A stretch of 14,740 nucleotides of DNA, from assembly GCA_963531535.1 (NCBI GenBank), contig CAUSGX010000018.1, positions 1 to 14,740 on the forward strand, read 5' to 3'. This DNA comes from HOT-345 sp963531535. GTDB taxonomy: Bacteria; Patescibacteriota; Gracilibacteria; Absconditabacterales; Absconditicoccaceae. The position numbers were made by a program, and so were the translations under genes. A model generated the notes under the pieces. That model ran no database searches. It was not told where the DNA came from and saw nothing but the letters and a program-made list of their open reading frames with translations. Below, in pieces: positions 1 through 10,990 of the stretch; positions within the stretch are counted from its first letter, which is position 1; each line of letters starts with the position of its first letter.

Positions 1-2
1 GA

Positions 3-1547
3 GAAGAAATAACAAAGTTTTTCTTAAAAAACTACGGTACTAAAATTGAAATCACGAAAGAGAATGAAAAAGACTACACCTTTCCAGAAGAAGAGAGTAA
101 TGGACTCAACAAATTCACAGGGGGAAAGAATGAACAGCTCTATATCTTCACAGAGGGCGAGGAAAGGAATATCTATACCTTCACAGAAGAAGATAAGGAG
201 AAGCTCGTTATGATGGAAGCAAGGGAAAGGAGAGAACTCAAAATTACCGTCTGAGGAGAATCTCAAGGATTACAAGCAACAGCTAGAATTTTCTGACTCA
301 AAGAAGGAAACCCCAAAAGCATCCAAAAAGACCGAGAAAAGTTACTCTCTGAAATCATTGAAGGAGGAATTAAATCTAAAGAAGAGATCTTCAAAACAAA
401 GTTCATAGAACGTCTCGAAAGTAAGTTCGGAAAGAATATAGAATCCTTCACAGATGAAGACAAAGAAAAACTCGTTATAATGACAATAGAGGAAAGAAAT
501 AAAGCATTTGAAATTACCGTCTGAGGGGAGCCTCAAAGTCTAAACAAAATAGCTACAGCTTGTTGACTCGGGAAGGAAAACCCTATCGGCATCCAAAAAG
601 ACCGAGAAAAACTACTCTCTAAAATCATCTGAGAAAAGATTAAATCTAAAGAAGAGATCTTCAAAACAAAGTTCATAGAATGTCTCGAAAATAAATTTGG
701 AAAGAATATAGAATCCTTCACAGATGAAGATAAGGAAGAGCTCGTTATAATGACAAAAGAAGAAAGAAATAAAGCATTTGTAATCACCGTCTGAAGAGAA
801 CCTCAAGGATTATCTACAATAGCTACAGCTTGCTGGACTGAGAAGGGAAGTCCCGCCGACAACCAAAAAGACCGAGTAAAACTGCTCTCTGAAATCATCT
901 GAGAAAAGATTAAATCTAAAGAAGAGATCTTCAAAGCAAAATTCATAGAATGTCTCGAAAGTAAATTTGGAAAGAATATAGAATCCTTCACAGATGAAGA
1001 CTTAGAAAAACTCGTTATGATGACAGTAGAAGAAAGGAATAAAGCATTTGAAATTACTGTCTGAGGGGAATCTCAAAGGCTAGACAAAATAGCTACGGCT
1101 TTATGACTTGAGAAGAAACAGCCCGCCAAAATCCAAGAAGATCGAGAAAAACTGCTCTCTGAAATCATCTGAGAAAAGATTAAATCCAAAAAGGAACTCA
1201 TCAAAAAATACTTCACAAAAGACTTTCCTACCGCTGAAGAAGCCAAAGAAAAGTTAGCAACTATGACAGAACGGGGAAGAACTGACTACAAAATCTCAAT
1301 CCAAGGAAGGAAGATAGGACTAAGAGGAATGACGAAGGACTTTTGAATCGAAGGAGATCCTGCCAAAGATCTAGAAGTCCTAAAAAAACTCATCAATACG
1401 ATCTGGACCTATGAACCTCCAAAAGAAAAATCTCTCTCATTAGCAAAGGATAGCCTTCAAGCTCATCACTGTGAACTCAATGAAGAAACTCTCCTAGAAG
1501 AAGTCAACAGCACAAATACCGATGGAGTAGCTAAAGTTTTACAATAG
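3..1547 (+). CDS. Tandem 90-residue repeat protein of unknown function (5' end outside window)
   Basis: Not a family I recognise. Frame 3 is open from the window edge to TAG at 1545-1547 when UGA is read as glycine, giving 514 residues with the N-terminus missing. A divergent, E/K-rich, partly low-complexity segment (residues 1-79) leads into three 90-residue repeats, a fourth of 80 residues and a degenerate fifth. The typical unit begins with a probable beta-strand (EITVGGEPQ), then a variable patch (IATACGLGKENP-like), then charged segments likely to be helical (DREKLLSEIIGEKIKSKEE, FTDEDKEKLVIMT, EERNKAF). The last ~75 residues are non-repetitive. No membrane segment is visible, and a signal peptide cannot be judged because the start is missing. 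The gene converges on the macroglobulin gene and shares its terminator. The open frame, conserved through every repeat including several UGA codons, argues for a real gene. Function and localisation are open. Confidence 0.85.
240..1289 (+). repeat. In-frame tandem repeats, 270-bp period
   Basis: Units run 240-509, 510-779 and 780-1049 (270 bp each), then 1050-1289 (240 bp, diverging in its second half), with a weak fifth unit from 1290. The codons for I-T-V followed by TGA recur at exactly 270-bp spacing near 243, 513, 783 and 1053 (in unit 3 the codon after this TGA is AGA, so the motif reads ITVGR). Residues 29-90 of each unit are nearly identical in units 1-3, while residues about 8-28 differ strongly. 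The first half of unit 4 follows the consensus and its second half is a distant relative. This suggests recent amplification of an older divergent repeat. Confidence 0.95.
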
Positions 1548-1655
1548 AATATGCTCTATCTATTATCGGAGAACACTGCAAAGCAATCCAGATAAGCTTT
1601 GGTTAGTTTCGCAATCTTCACCTCTAATTCAACGACAAGCTAAACTAACTCAATC

Positions 1656-1700
1656 AAAAAAAGCTGACCATAGGATCAGCTTTCTTTTTTTCTTTCTTTA
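1656..1700. terminator. Bidirectional intrinsic terminator between convergent genes
   Basis: The palindrome AAGCTGA/TCAGCTT at 1661-1682 encloses a short CC-ATA-GG inner hairpin with one bulged A. On the + strand it is followed by a T-rich tract (1681-1699). On the - strand the A-run at 1656-1662 becomes a run of seven U. It lies 113 nt after the repeat-gene stop. It sits just beyond the macroglobulin stop codon, whose TAA overlaps the T-rich flank, so it can serve both convergent genes. Confidence 0.85.
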
Positions 1701-4700
1701 TTTTTCTATCTTACTGACTCACCAGACTTCAGTTGCACTCTCCTCATAGAGTTTGCTCGCTGGGAGCTGAAACTGTCCAGCAAATGACTTAATAGCAGGA
1801 ATACTAAACGTACAGAGTTGACCAGCCCTCATCGTTCCATAGCGAAGAACCACGCGATCAAATCTAAATTCATAACTATCTGGATAACACTCCCAGTCCT
1901 GAGTAAATTGCATACTTGGACCATCTTCTCCCTGGACCGAAGCCGCCAACTTCAAATAAGAAGGAATACTGAACTCAACTACCATATTTTGAGCTTCTTT
2001 CAAAGCCTTAAACTGACCTTTGAGTTCGAGCTTTTGCCCGATTTCTCCCTCCTGAGGTACAGCGAAACTAAATCTCTCCAACTGGTGAAGTTCAGCTTTC
2101 TTTTTACTGATATCCTTGAGCAAATAATCAACCTGCATATCAAGGAATGCAGCTCACTCACACTTCCATTCCACTGGCAAATCTTTACGCGCCTCAAACT
2201 GCAAACTCGCCTCAGTACAAGCCTTCTGTGTCTGAATATTCAAATCCTGATCTCAAACCTTGAGTACACACTTGGTAGCTTGAGATTGATGAATATAATA
2301 CTGATCTAAAGCATGATTCAATGCCTCAAGTACCAAATAGTTCGTTGTCTCTGACCAGCTCCACAGTCCATATGCAGACCTTGACTTAAGCAAAGACACA
2401 ATCTGAGCTACAATCAGCTTTTCAACTTCCTTTTTATCAGCTGTATTTCTCGTATAGAGCGACAAAAATCCCTGCAAATAATAAGCCTGAAGTCCTTTGA
2501 GATCAATCAACTTATAATCAAAATACTTTCCCTGAGCAAAGGCCTGATCAAAAAGCTCCTGGAGACTCTGTGCCTGAGCAAAGACTTCATCAGCCTTTCC
2601 ACTCTTAGCCAAGAGAGCAAAACTCATCGCCTGAACAGCTATATTATTTGGATGCTCAGCCTGAATTTGCCTTACCAACTGCAAATTCACAGGATATGCC
2701 TTTGTCTTTTTCTGCATTTGATAGTACAAATAGAACTCTAACTGATCCGCTCCAAGCGTATTCAAATACCCATCCAATCTCTTAGCAAAAGTTGGAGAAA
2801 TCAGATTTCCATATCCTTGTTGTCTCATCTCCTCAAGCAACCCAAATGCTGCCACTGCAAGCGGGCGACCATCAAATTTATCATTAAAAGTATCACGCAC
2901 TGCAAACGATCCAATTTTTCCATTTGCTGGAGCCTGTCTAAATACCAAGGTCTGAACAACATCCTGAAGGAGCCCAGTCATACTCATGATTCTTCCATCT
3001 GAGAGCTTAATCTCTCAGTTCTCTAGTACATTTCCAGTCAGAGCCCCCATCTTCTGGAGCTTCTGAGCCTGCAAGGCAGCCTGTGCAGTACGAATCAATC
3101 ATTCACTACTTCCCTTTGGATAATAATAGAGCAAATACTCAAGAGGTTCCGCAAAGACTACCGTCGGGAATGGCGCCAAACGAGCCGTAAATTTCACGCG
3201 ATCAGCCTCATCTTCAAAGGTAAATACTTTCTTTCCTTCTCTTTTTTGTTCAAGTGCAAACGCTTTACTCACAAGTCCCTCAGTTCTAACAGGGATTTTC
3301 CATTGCACTGCATCTACATAGTCTCCAGCTTTCGCCTCAACCTCTATCATTACTTCCTTCTGATCAAAAAGTTCACTACCAAAAGAAAGCTGACTAAGAA
3401 TCTTTGAATTTACAACCCCACTTTCTGCAAAACTTTGAATCACGGTTCCATCAAGTTTCTTTACCTGTCCATTAAGCGTAACCTTTGTTCCTGCTGAGAT
3501 CTTTGAGCTATCAGCAATCACCTTAAATGGGAAAGAAATCTGATCTCCAACCGTTACAAAAGTCGGCAAATTCGCTTCCAATAAGAACGGCTGATTCACT
3601 CTAAATTCAGCTCTCTGAGCACCAAGCTGTGCTGTTTGTGAAACAGCAACTGCATCGATCATCCAAGTCGTCAAATTATCTGGCAGACTAAACTTAACCT
3701 CTGCTTCTCATCATTCGGTTATGACTGCAGCATTTCGGAATGCCAGATCATAAAACTTCTTTCTCAGATTTTTCAAACTTCCATCAGCTCCACCTCATCA
3801 CTTCTCCCCATTGGCAAAGAATGTTCTGAGCGCATAATACAAATTCTTCCAGTTTGAATAATTCACAACCGCACTTCCAATTCTATTAAAGAAATAAGGA
3901 ATCGGTTTTTTAATCTCATCATACAAATCCACAAGTGCCTTATCTACAACGCTAAGAGAAACCCTAGCTCTTACAGGATTTCCAGCATGATCAGTTGCCT
4001 GAATCTTTACTTTCACCTGTTCTCATGGACGATAGTCTGTCTTATCAGGTGTGAGCTTAAGATATACCGTCTTCAAATCTTCCTGAATCATTGCCTCAGC
4101 ATATCAGGCAAAAAAAGCTGGCTCAGATCTCTTTTGATCTCAGCTTCCTCCAAGCTGACGGTTCACCTCTTCTCCGACAAACTCAATTACACTAATCTGT
4201 ACATTTGGATAAAAATCCTCCCTTACCTTAACAGAAAGCGGACTTCCATCCAGAGTTACTATCTTTTTTTCTAAAATTTCTTTTCCTCTCTCTGCTGTAA
4301 TCAATGCAGTAGCACCCTTAATATACGGATCTATTGTGATCGGGATCTCAGCACCAAGAGTATAATTTTCTCTAGGGATATTCACATGCAAAGTATAGTT
4401 ATTCTCCATATTTCACTGAAATCCCTTATCAAATGAGTCATCATAGTAATAGATTGATTTATCCACTTCCCCATTAACCACAGCATTCTTATCTTTTGTA
4501 ATCACTTTCAAAAAGTAGCTTCCACCACCATATTTAGCAAAGAAAACAGGAATACTGAATGTTTTCGCTGGGTGAATTGATCAGCTTTCAACTAATTTCA
4601 TCTCCTCACCATTAACATAGTAGTAAGTACCTTGCGTATCAACCTGTTGCGTAAACCCATAGGGCTTAAAGTACCACTCATATCTAAGCTCCTTCACTTT

Positions 4701-7700
4701 ATCCAAACCATCAGCAATCTCAGATTTCACCTGATAATTTTTTACAAGCTTAGTATTAATCCAATCATTCGCATAACCATCAAGCCCAATCTTTACCTCT
4801 GGATCAATATCGAGATATTCATAGTTAACACGGGTCTCATCTGAGAGATTATCCTTTACCGTGATCTCAAGTTTGAGTTGAAGTTTATCTCCCTTATATC
4901 CAAGCTTGCTCAAATCTCAAATCTGATATACAATATCATTTCCTGAGAGATTCTTCTGAACATATTCTCCTCCTAGAGAAAACGAACCATTCACCACATG
5001 ATTATAGTAATAGTCTCAACTCTCTCTCCATCGACAATCCTCACAACTCTCAGCCCTACTGAGCGAATAATTTAGCTTAAGATCATAGTCTTTAAGCAGA
5101 TCTCACATATAGTATGTAGGCGTTAACTGCAAATAAAGCTGATTATTTTCAACAGTTTTCTTTACCTTAGTAGTAAAAGTCAGCTTTTGAAACTCCTCCA
5201 CATGAATGACTGTCCAGTATCTACTAATTGGATGCGTCTCCCTATACTTCTCCCATGCAGAATAATCACCCTCAAAATCCTCAACAGAAACCTTATTCTG
5301 ATCTAAAGCATAAATAAACTCCAATCCAATTCCTCCTAAACTCTCATTTTCTGAAAGCTGAAAACTTCCCTCAAATCCTCAAAATTCATCAAGTTTCGTA
5401 ATAGCAATCCTATTCTCATCACCATATTTTACCACAACAACTCCTGTCTGTACTCAGCTTGCTTCCTTGCTCATCTTACTCAAATCTTGGACAAAACCAG
5501 CAAAATGAACAGTATCTCCAGGTCTATACAGCACTCTATCAGTATATCCATAAACCTTGATAGAATCAAACCTATCACTTCCCCATGCAGAATTTTGATT
5601 GGTCTGTTCCGAGTTAACAAGAGAACGAATTCTCGCATTTTTATCACCGAGCCAGCCATCTTCCTGAATTCATACCAAGATAAAAGTCTGACCTTCTTCA
5701 CTCTGATACTTAACTTGGACATACTTTCCATCTACCCCCTGAAGATCCAACTTTAATTCATCTTTTCAAACACTAAACTTTTTGAGTAACTTTCCATTTT
5801 CATCCAAAACTTGAATTTCTCAGGTAGTAGTAGGCTTTCCTGTCACATAATCAAAAGCCCACAAATGAACTTCTTTATACGGAATCGCCTTACTATAGAG
5901 TCAAACTGGACTTCTCATATAGTATTTAGCATCTTTCATCGTTTTATCAAAGCTCAAGCGGAAATACGGCACATCTCTAACCTCCTGAGGCAACTGCCAG
6001 TCACGATCTATTCTCTTTCGATATTGAAAATTCTCAACTGGAACACTATGCTCCTGAATCTTCGCATCTCCACAGTCAAAAAACGCCAATTCAGCAGTCA
6101 TCACTCTATAGTCATCATACCAATCATATGCCTTACGAGGACCGAAAATCTCTTCTCTCTTCTTGTCTGAAAAATCTCCAATATCTAGCCTCTTACACAC
6201 CTGAGAGTAGATTTTAAGCTCCTTAGCATTTTTAGATCAAATTCTGATCTTATCCGCCCAATATCCCTTTGCTGGCAAGACATTTACCTCCTGAGAAAAC
6301 AAATCACGAGAAACTCTCGCCTCAGGGATCTCCTCAGCCATAATATCAATAGGATACATATTACTTCTACCATCAATGTCTACAACCTCCAAGTCACCAG
6401 TATAACGTACCTTTGGCATTACAAAATAGTTAATAAGCAAGGTCTTACCGATTCAATCATTAGAATACACCTCATTAGCTTCCTCCTGATTATTTGCAAG
6501 AATCGGATCCTCCTGATTCCAATTCTGCCTGATAAAATACGCATAATTTCCAGTTCCAAAAATCTTATCAAGCTGTCCGCTAAGTCCAGCACCAGTTAGA
6601 AACGAATCCTGAACAATCTTAATCCTCATCTTATCTTGCTGATAAGTAAGCTTTCCATCCACCTTATCTTGCACTACAAATTTCCAAGTATATACCTGAT
6701 TAAGTTCATCAGTCACAAAAATCTGATAATCTCCAGTACTTAATCCAGAAAGTTTCACTGAGGGGATCTTCCCATCAGTAATTTGCAAAGGAGCTTCTCT
6801 ATACAAAGCATCCTTACTCTCATCAATCCATTCATTCCGCTCAAAATTAAGAGTTGAATCTCCAAATCCGAATGCCTTTCTAAGCTCAAAAAGAGGTTTT
6901 AGTTGATTATCAGTTGATTCCTGTTTACCATAAAAAAACTTTATGAGTTTCGCATCTTTGAGCTGTGCACCAGAAAACAATGGATAAAAATCAAGCTGAT
7001 ATTCTTTTCCAGTTCTCAAAAGCTTGGAAGATAGCTGATCTTTTTTATATTCTCCTTCCTCAAATGCTGGAGAACAACTACTACGATTTGAATGCATAGA
7101 CGGAAAATCATAGACCTTTTCCCCTAGTTCATACTTTACCCCTATCTGCGCAAAGATATTCCCTCTCTGTACAAGCTCTACCAAAAGGTAGTCTGAATTA
7201 TAGATGAATGTAGGACCTGAATCATCAAAACGAGAAGACTCCGAAGGAAGTTTCTGCGTCTGCAAAGTATTTTCGAGTCCTAGTGAAAAATTCTCATCCT
7301 GATACATTGCTAGATAGCTCGGTTTTGTTGGATCCTTTTTCCCAGTAATAACTGTAGTATTTCCAGAGGCAACCGTATTCAGATTTACAAAACTAATCTT
7401 TCCAGAAAAGAGCCCATCATCTTTGAATGTTAAAGGAAAATCAAGAAAAGAAAGCTGAACTTTATCAAATCTCACCCCTCTTTCTCCAGTTCCTAACTTA
7501 GAAATCTCGTATTCATGATATTGATCTCAACCTTCTGAAATGTGGTTCTGAAGCTTAGCAATATTTTCCTCCCAGCTCTTATTTTCAGAAAGGACAAAAT
7601 GCCCCCTCTCACAGTGCCCAACCCAAGGAGCGATAAACTTCCCTTCCAAATATGCACGCACATCATCAGGCACATAACCGTCAAAACTTCCTCTCTTCTC

Positions 7701-7847
7701 AGAGAAAGCATCCAGCTTCACAACCTGTTTCCCAGCGAGATCAAGTTTTGAGTTTTCATCAGAAGAAACTCCAGACTTCTGCTGACATCCAGCAAAAAAA
7801 GCCAAACTTAATACTCATAAAATCAAAAGAAACCTGATTTTTTTCAT
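1698..7847 (-). CDS. Alpha-2-macroglobulin-like surface lipoprotein, thioester site lost
   Basis: Macroglobulins are large multidomain protease traps. Bacterial ones are usually lipoproteins outside the cytoplasmic membrane. Here one frame of 2049 residues runs from ATG at 7847 to TAA at 1698, with at least 25 in-frame UGA codons read as Gly. The N-terminus (MKKIRFLLIL...LAFFAGC) is a signal peptide with lipobox FAGC and predicted lipidated Cys. Family landmarks in order: YTDRVLYRPGDT at residue 768 (A2M_N/MG domain); DKTDYRPGEQ near 1275; a GGGG stretch near 1350; PDNLTTW near 1389-1395 (A2M core, MG7); YPKGSSEG at 1577-1584, where active homologues have YPYGCxEQ; a helical thioester-like domain to about 1860; and a C-terminal MG domain ending in EVWG. 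Both essential residues of the thioester are replaced (Ser1580 for Cys, Gly1583 for Gln), so covalent target capture is not expected. The protein is longer than E. coli YfhM (about 1650 residues), mostly through its N-terminal half. The usual neighbour pbpC is absent. The gene is probably transcribed alone, since a terminator lies directly upstream. Confidence 0.93.
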
Positions 7848-7890
7848 CTTTTTTTCTATATAAAGAGATAAAAAATACACCTACTCTCCT

Positions 7891-7927
7891 AAAAAAGAAA
7901 TGAAGCCTGATTTTTTTTCAGACTCCA
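7891..7927 (-). terminator. Intrinsic terminator at the end of the atp operon
   Basis: On the - strand a 10-bp stem (TGGAGTCTGA pairing with TCAGGCTTCA, two G-U pairs) closes a 7-A loop and is followed by TTTCTTTTTT. It begins 14 nt past the atpD stop and lies 43 nt before the macroglobulin start. It should end the atp transcript and isolate the lipoprotein gene. The 43 nt left between them (7848-7890) is T-rich. I see no convincing -35/-10 pair there, although the macroglobulin promoter should be in or near it. Confidence 0.88.
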
Positions 7928-7941
7928 TCAAAAATAAAGAA

Positions 7942-9339
7942 TTATTTCTTTTCTTTCTCATAGCTAGCAATCACCTCATCAATTCCAGCCTTGTAAAGGA
8001 AGTGATGCTCTGGAATATGATCACACTCTCCATTAAGAATCATATTCACTCCTTCGATTGTTTGCTCAAGTTTTACATATTGTCATGCTGTTCCTGTAAA
8101 CTGCTCAGCTACATGGAGATTCTGAGAAAAGAATCTCTCAATTTTTCTAGCTCTATATACCGTCAGCTTATCATCCTCAGACAACTCCTCCATACCAAGA
8201 ATCGCAATAATATCAATCAATTCCTTGTGTCTCTGAAGAATTTTCTGCACCTTTTCAGCAGTCTGCACATGCAATTCTCCTACCGCATCAGCCGTCAAGA
8301 TCAGTGAAGTACTATCAAGAGGATCTACTGCTGGATAAATTCCCTTTTCAGCAATCGCTCTATTCAATACCACCTTTCCATCTAGATGCGCAAACGTATT
8401 TGCCGGAGCAGGATCTGTTAGATCATCAGCCGGAACATACACTGCTTGAAATGAAGTAATTGAACCATTCTTAGTTGAAGTAATTCTTTCCTGAAGTGTT
8501 CCCATCTCTGTTGCCAAAGTTGGCTGATATCCAGCTTGAGAAGGCACTCTTCCAAGCAAAGCTGAAATTTCAGCTCCAGCCTGTGTAAAACGGAAAATAT
8601 TATCAATAAATACAAGTACATCTTTATTCTCCTTATCACGGAAATACTCTGCCATGGTAAGTCCTGTCATCGCAACTCTAGCTCTTGGACCTGGAGTTTC
8701 ATTCATCTGTCCAAAGACCATCGCTGTCTTATCCATTACTCCTGCATCAGTCATTTCGTGGAAAAGGTCATTTCCTTCTCTTGTTCTCTCTCATACTCCA
8801 CAAAAAACTGACACTCCACTATGGAACTTCGCAATATTATTGATCAATTCCTGAATAATAACTGTTTTTCCTACACCAGCTCCACCAAAAAGTCAGACTT
8901 TACCTCCTTTTAGAATTGGAGCCATCAAATCCACAACCTTAATACCCGTCTCTAATCTCTCAATACCAGTCGCCAATTCATGAAATGCAGGTGGTTTACG
9001 ATAAATTGACCATTGCTGCTTTGTTTTAATCTCACCAGCATTATCAATCGGCTCTCAAAGCACATTCATAATACGTCCCAAAACCTCAGGTCCTACTGGA
9101 ACAGAGATTGGAGCTCCAGTATCAGAAACTTCACATCCTCTCTTAAGTCCATCAGTTGTCTGCATAGCAATTCCTCTAACGGCACCTCAGTCCAAATGTT
9201 GCAAAACCTCAATAACAACCTCTTCTCCTGCTCCATTTTTCTGCGCAGTTACAACTGCATTACTCAGTGCAGGCATACTCTGTGCATCAAACTGCATATC
9301 TACGACGATTCCTCTAATCGCGATAATTTTTCCTTTCAT
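7942..9339 (-). CDS. atpD: ATP synthase F1 subunit beta
   Basis: Catalytic subunit of the F1 head, interconverting ADP + Pi and ATP at the alpha/beta interfaces. It has 465 residues, normal for the family, from ATG at 9339 (MKGKIIAIRGIVVDMQF) to TAA at 7942. The P-loop GLFGGAGVGKT spans residues 149-159 with Lys158. The catalytic glutamate lies in GERTREGND (Glu184), followed by MNETPGPRARV, the Walker B-like DVLVFIDNIFRFTQAG, and the ALLGRVPSQAGYQPTLATEMG segment. In-frame UGA codons encode conserved glycines, including Gly149 of the P-loop leader and Gly183 of GERTREGND, which is strong evidence for UGA = Gly. It is the last gene of the operon, 57 nt after atpA and followed by a terminator. 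No strong Shine-Dalgarno sequence is visible; GAGG lies only 3 nt before the ATG. Confidence 0.99.
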
Positions 9340-9396
9340 AATCCTCAAACATAAAGTAAAAATTTAATCTCTATCAGTCAAAAGACAAAATTCTGA

Positions 9397-10908
9397 CTAC
9401 TTTTTCTTTGCAGCGATCTCATCACTTGTCTCTTCAATCAGAGTCTTCATCTGTTGTTCAATCGCTTCTGTCAGTTTTTTCTCTTTTAAGATCTGCTCTA
9501 CCAACCCTTTATGTGTTGTTTCAAGCTTATCGTAGAGCATCGCTTCAAACGTAGAAATCTGATTCAACGCAAGTCCATCTAAATATCACTTAATACCTGC
9601 ATACAAAAGCACTGCTTGCTTGTAAAATGGCAAAGGACTATTCTCCTTTTGTTTGAGCATTTCTACAAGTCTCTGTCCTCTCGCTAATTTCGCCTGAGTT
9701 GATTTATCAAGATCAGAACCAAATTTTGCAAAGGTTTCAAGCTCTCTAAATGCCGCCAACTCAAGTTTGAGCGTTCCAGCAACCTTTTTCATAATTCCCG
9801 TCTGTGCAGATCCTCCCACACGAGATACAGAAAGTCCAACGTTAATTGCAGGCTTGATACCAGCATTAAAGAGATCTGACTCAAGATAAATCTGTCCATC
9901 AGTAATAGAAATTACATTGGTTGGAATATACGCTGCTACATCACCCGCCTGTGTTTCAATAATTGGCAACGCAGTAAGTGATCCTCCACCATAATCTTTA
10001 TTAAGTCTACAAGCTCTTTCAAGCAATCTTGAATGCAAGTAAAACACATCTCCTGGATATGCTTCTCTTCCTGGAGGTCTTCTAAGCAAAAGCGACATCT
10101 CTCTATAAGCGGCAGCATGCTTTGTCAAATCATCATAGATAATCAAAGCATCTTTCCCCTTACTCATAATATACTCTCCAAAAGTAGCTCCCACATATGG
10201 TGCGATATACTGCATCACAGCCGGAGTATTAATCGGAGCATTAATCACGATAGTATAGTCCATGGCTCCAGCTTTTTTCAAAGCTTCTACAATACGAACC
10301 ACCTTGGATTCCTTCTGTCCAATAGCAACATAAATACAGATCACATCTTCTCATTTTTGATTGATGATAGTATCAATCGCAACAGCAGTTTTACCAGTCT
10401 GTCTATCTCCAATAATCAATTCTCTCTGTCCTCTTCCAATTGGCACCAACGCATCAACTGCCTTAATACCAGTCTGCAAAGGCTGATCAACTGATTTTCT
10501 CGTAATCACTCCAGGAGCAACCTTCTCCACTGGGAAAAATTGCTGAGCTTTCAGTTCCTTTCCTCCATCAACTGGATCTCCAAGAGCATTCAATACTCTA
10601 CCAATATATTCATCTCCTACACCAACAGAAAAAAGCTGACCGGTAGTCTTTACAGTTTCTCACTGAGAAAGTCCCATATATTCTCCCAAAACAAGCACTC
10701 CAACATAATCCTCCATCAAATCCAGCACAAGCCCCTTTTGACCTCACTGAAATACAACAATTTCGGAATACTGAGCATTATGGAGACCTGACACGGTAGC
10801 CACTCCATCTTTAATATCAATGATCGTTCCTTGCTCAGTAAAGGCCTCAGCAAGATTCACTTCATTGATCTGTTGTTCTATCTTTTGAATAAGTGTAAGA
10901 GCAGACAT
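9397..10908 (-). CDS. atpA: ATP synthase F1 subunit alpha
   Basis: Regulatory nucleotide-binding subunit of the F1 hexamer, supplying the arginine finger to the beta catalytic sites. It has 503 residues from ATG at 10908 (MSALTLIQKIEQQINEV) to TAG at 9397. Visible landmarks are the N-terminal beta-barrel (GTIIDIKDGVATVSGL), P-loop GDRQTGKT at residues 167-174 (Lys173), DALIIYDDLTKHAAAYREMS, RRPPGREAYPGDVFYLHSRLLERA, and VGLSVSRVGGSAQ with the arginine finger at Arg363. The C-terminal helical domain ends in a lysine-rich tail. UGA codons occur at Gly positions in VFQGGQKG, LSQGE, NQKGED and AGIKGYLDG. It is separated from atpH by 82 nt that contain a hairpin. Confidence 0.99.
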
Positions 10909-10944
10909 AATCTAAAGAAATAAGAATAAAAAACTGATTTTTTC

Positions 10945-10980
10945 TCCTTTTGACTTCCAAATTCAGAGATCTCAAAAGGA
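10945..10980 (-). promoter_or_regulatory. Intercistronic hairpin between atpH and atpA
   Basis: TCCTTTTGA (10945-10953) and TCAAAAGGA (10972-10980) form a perfect 9-bp stem with an 18-nt loop. It lies in the longest gap before a 3-copy subunit gene. On the - strand it is not followed directly by a U-run: a GAAAAAATCAG stretch precedes TTTTTT. It is therefore a poor terminator and could instead be an RNA-processing, stability or partial attenuation element. Its role is inferred; only the inverted repeat is seen. Confidence 0.55.
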
Positions 10981-10990
10981 TTATTATAAA

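Noticed and set aside
24..991. Series of similar minus-strand ORFs opposite the repeat region
   Set aside because: They are antisense shadows of the + strand 270-bp repeats. They end and restart at different points, whereas the + frame 3 is continuous over the whole 1.5 kb.
240..1289. CRISPR array or other short-repeat array
   Set aside because: Units are 270 bp, contiguous, coding and in frame, with no short repeat/spacer structure.
1602..1649. 8-bp inverted repeat GTTAGTTT / AAACTAAC
   Set aside because: The 32-nt spacing and AT-rich sequence make it likely to be chance; the stronger palindrome at 1661-1682 explains termination.
2209..2224. ACTEA string in the macroglobulin as a relocated thioester
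   Set aside because: It lacks the Gln, lies outside the thioester domain in the C-terminal MG region, and the orthologous site YPKGSSEG is identifiable elsewhere.
1698..7847. Decayed macroglobulin pseudogene broken into a dozen pieces
   Set aside because: All pieces lie in one frame, every break is UGA, UGA falls on family glycines, and there is no UAA/UAG or frameshift.
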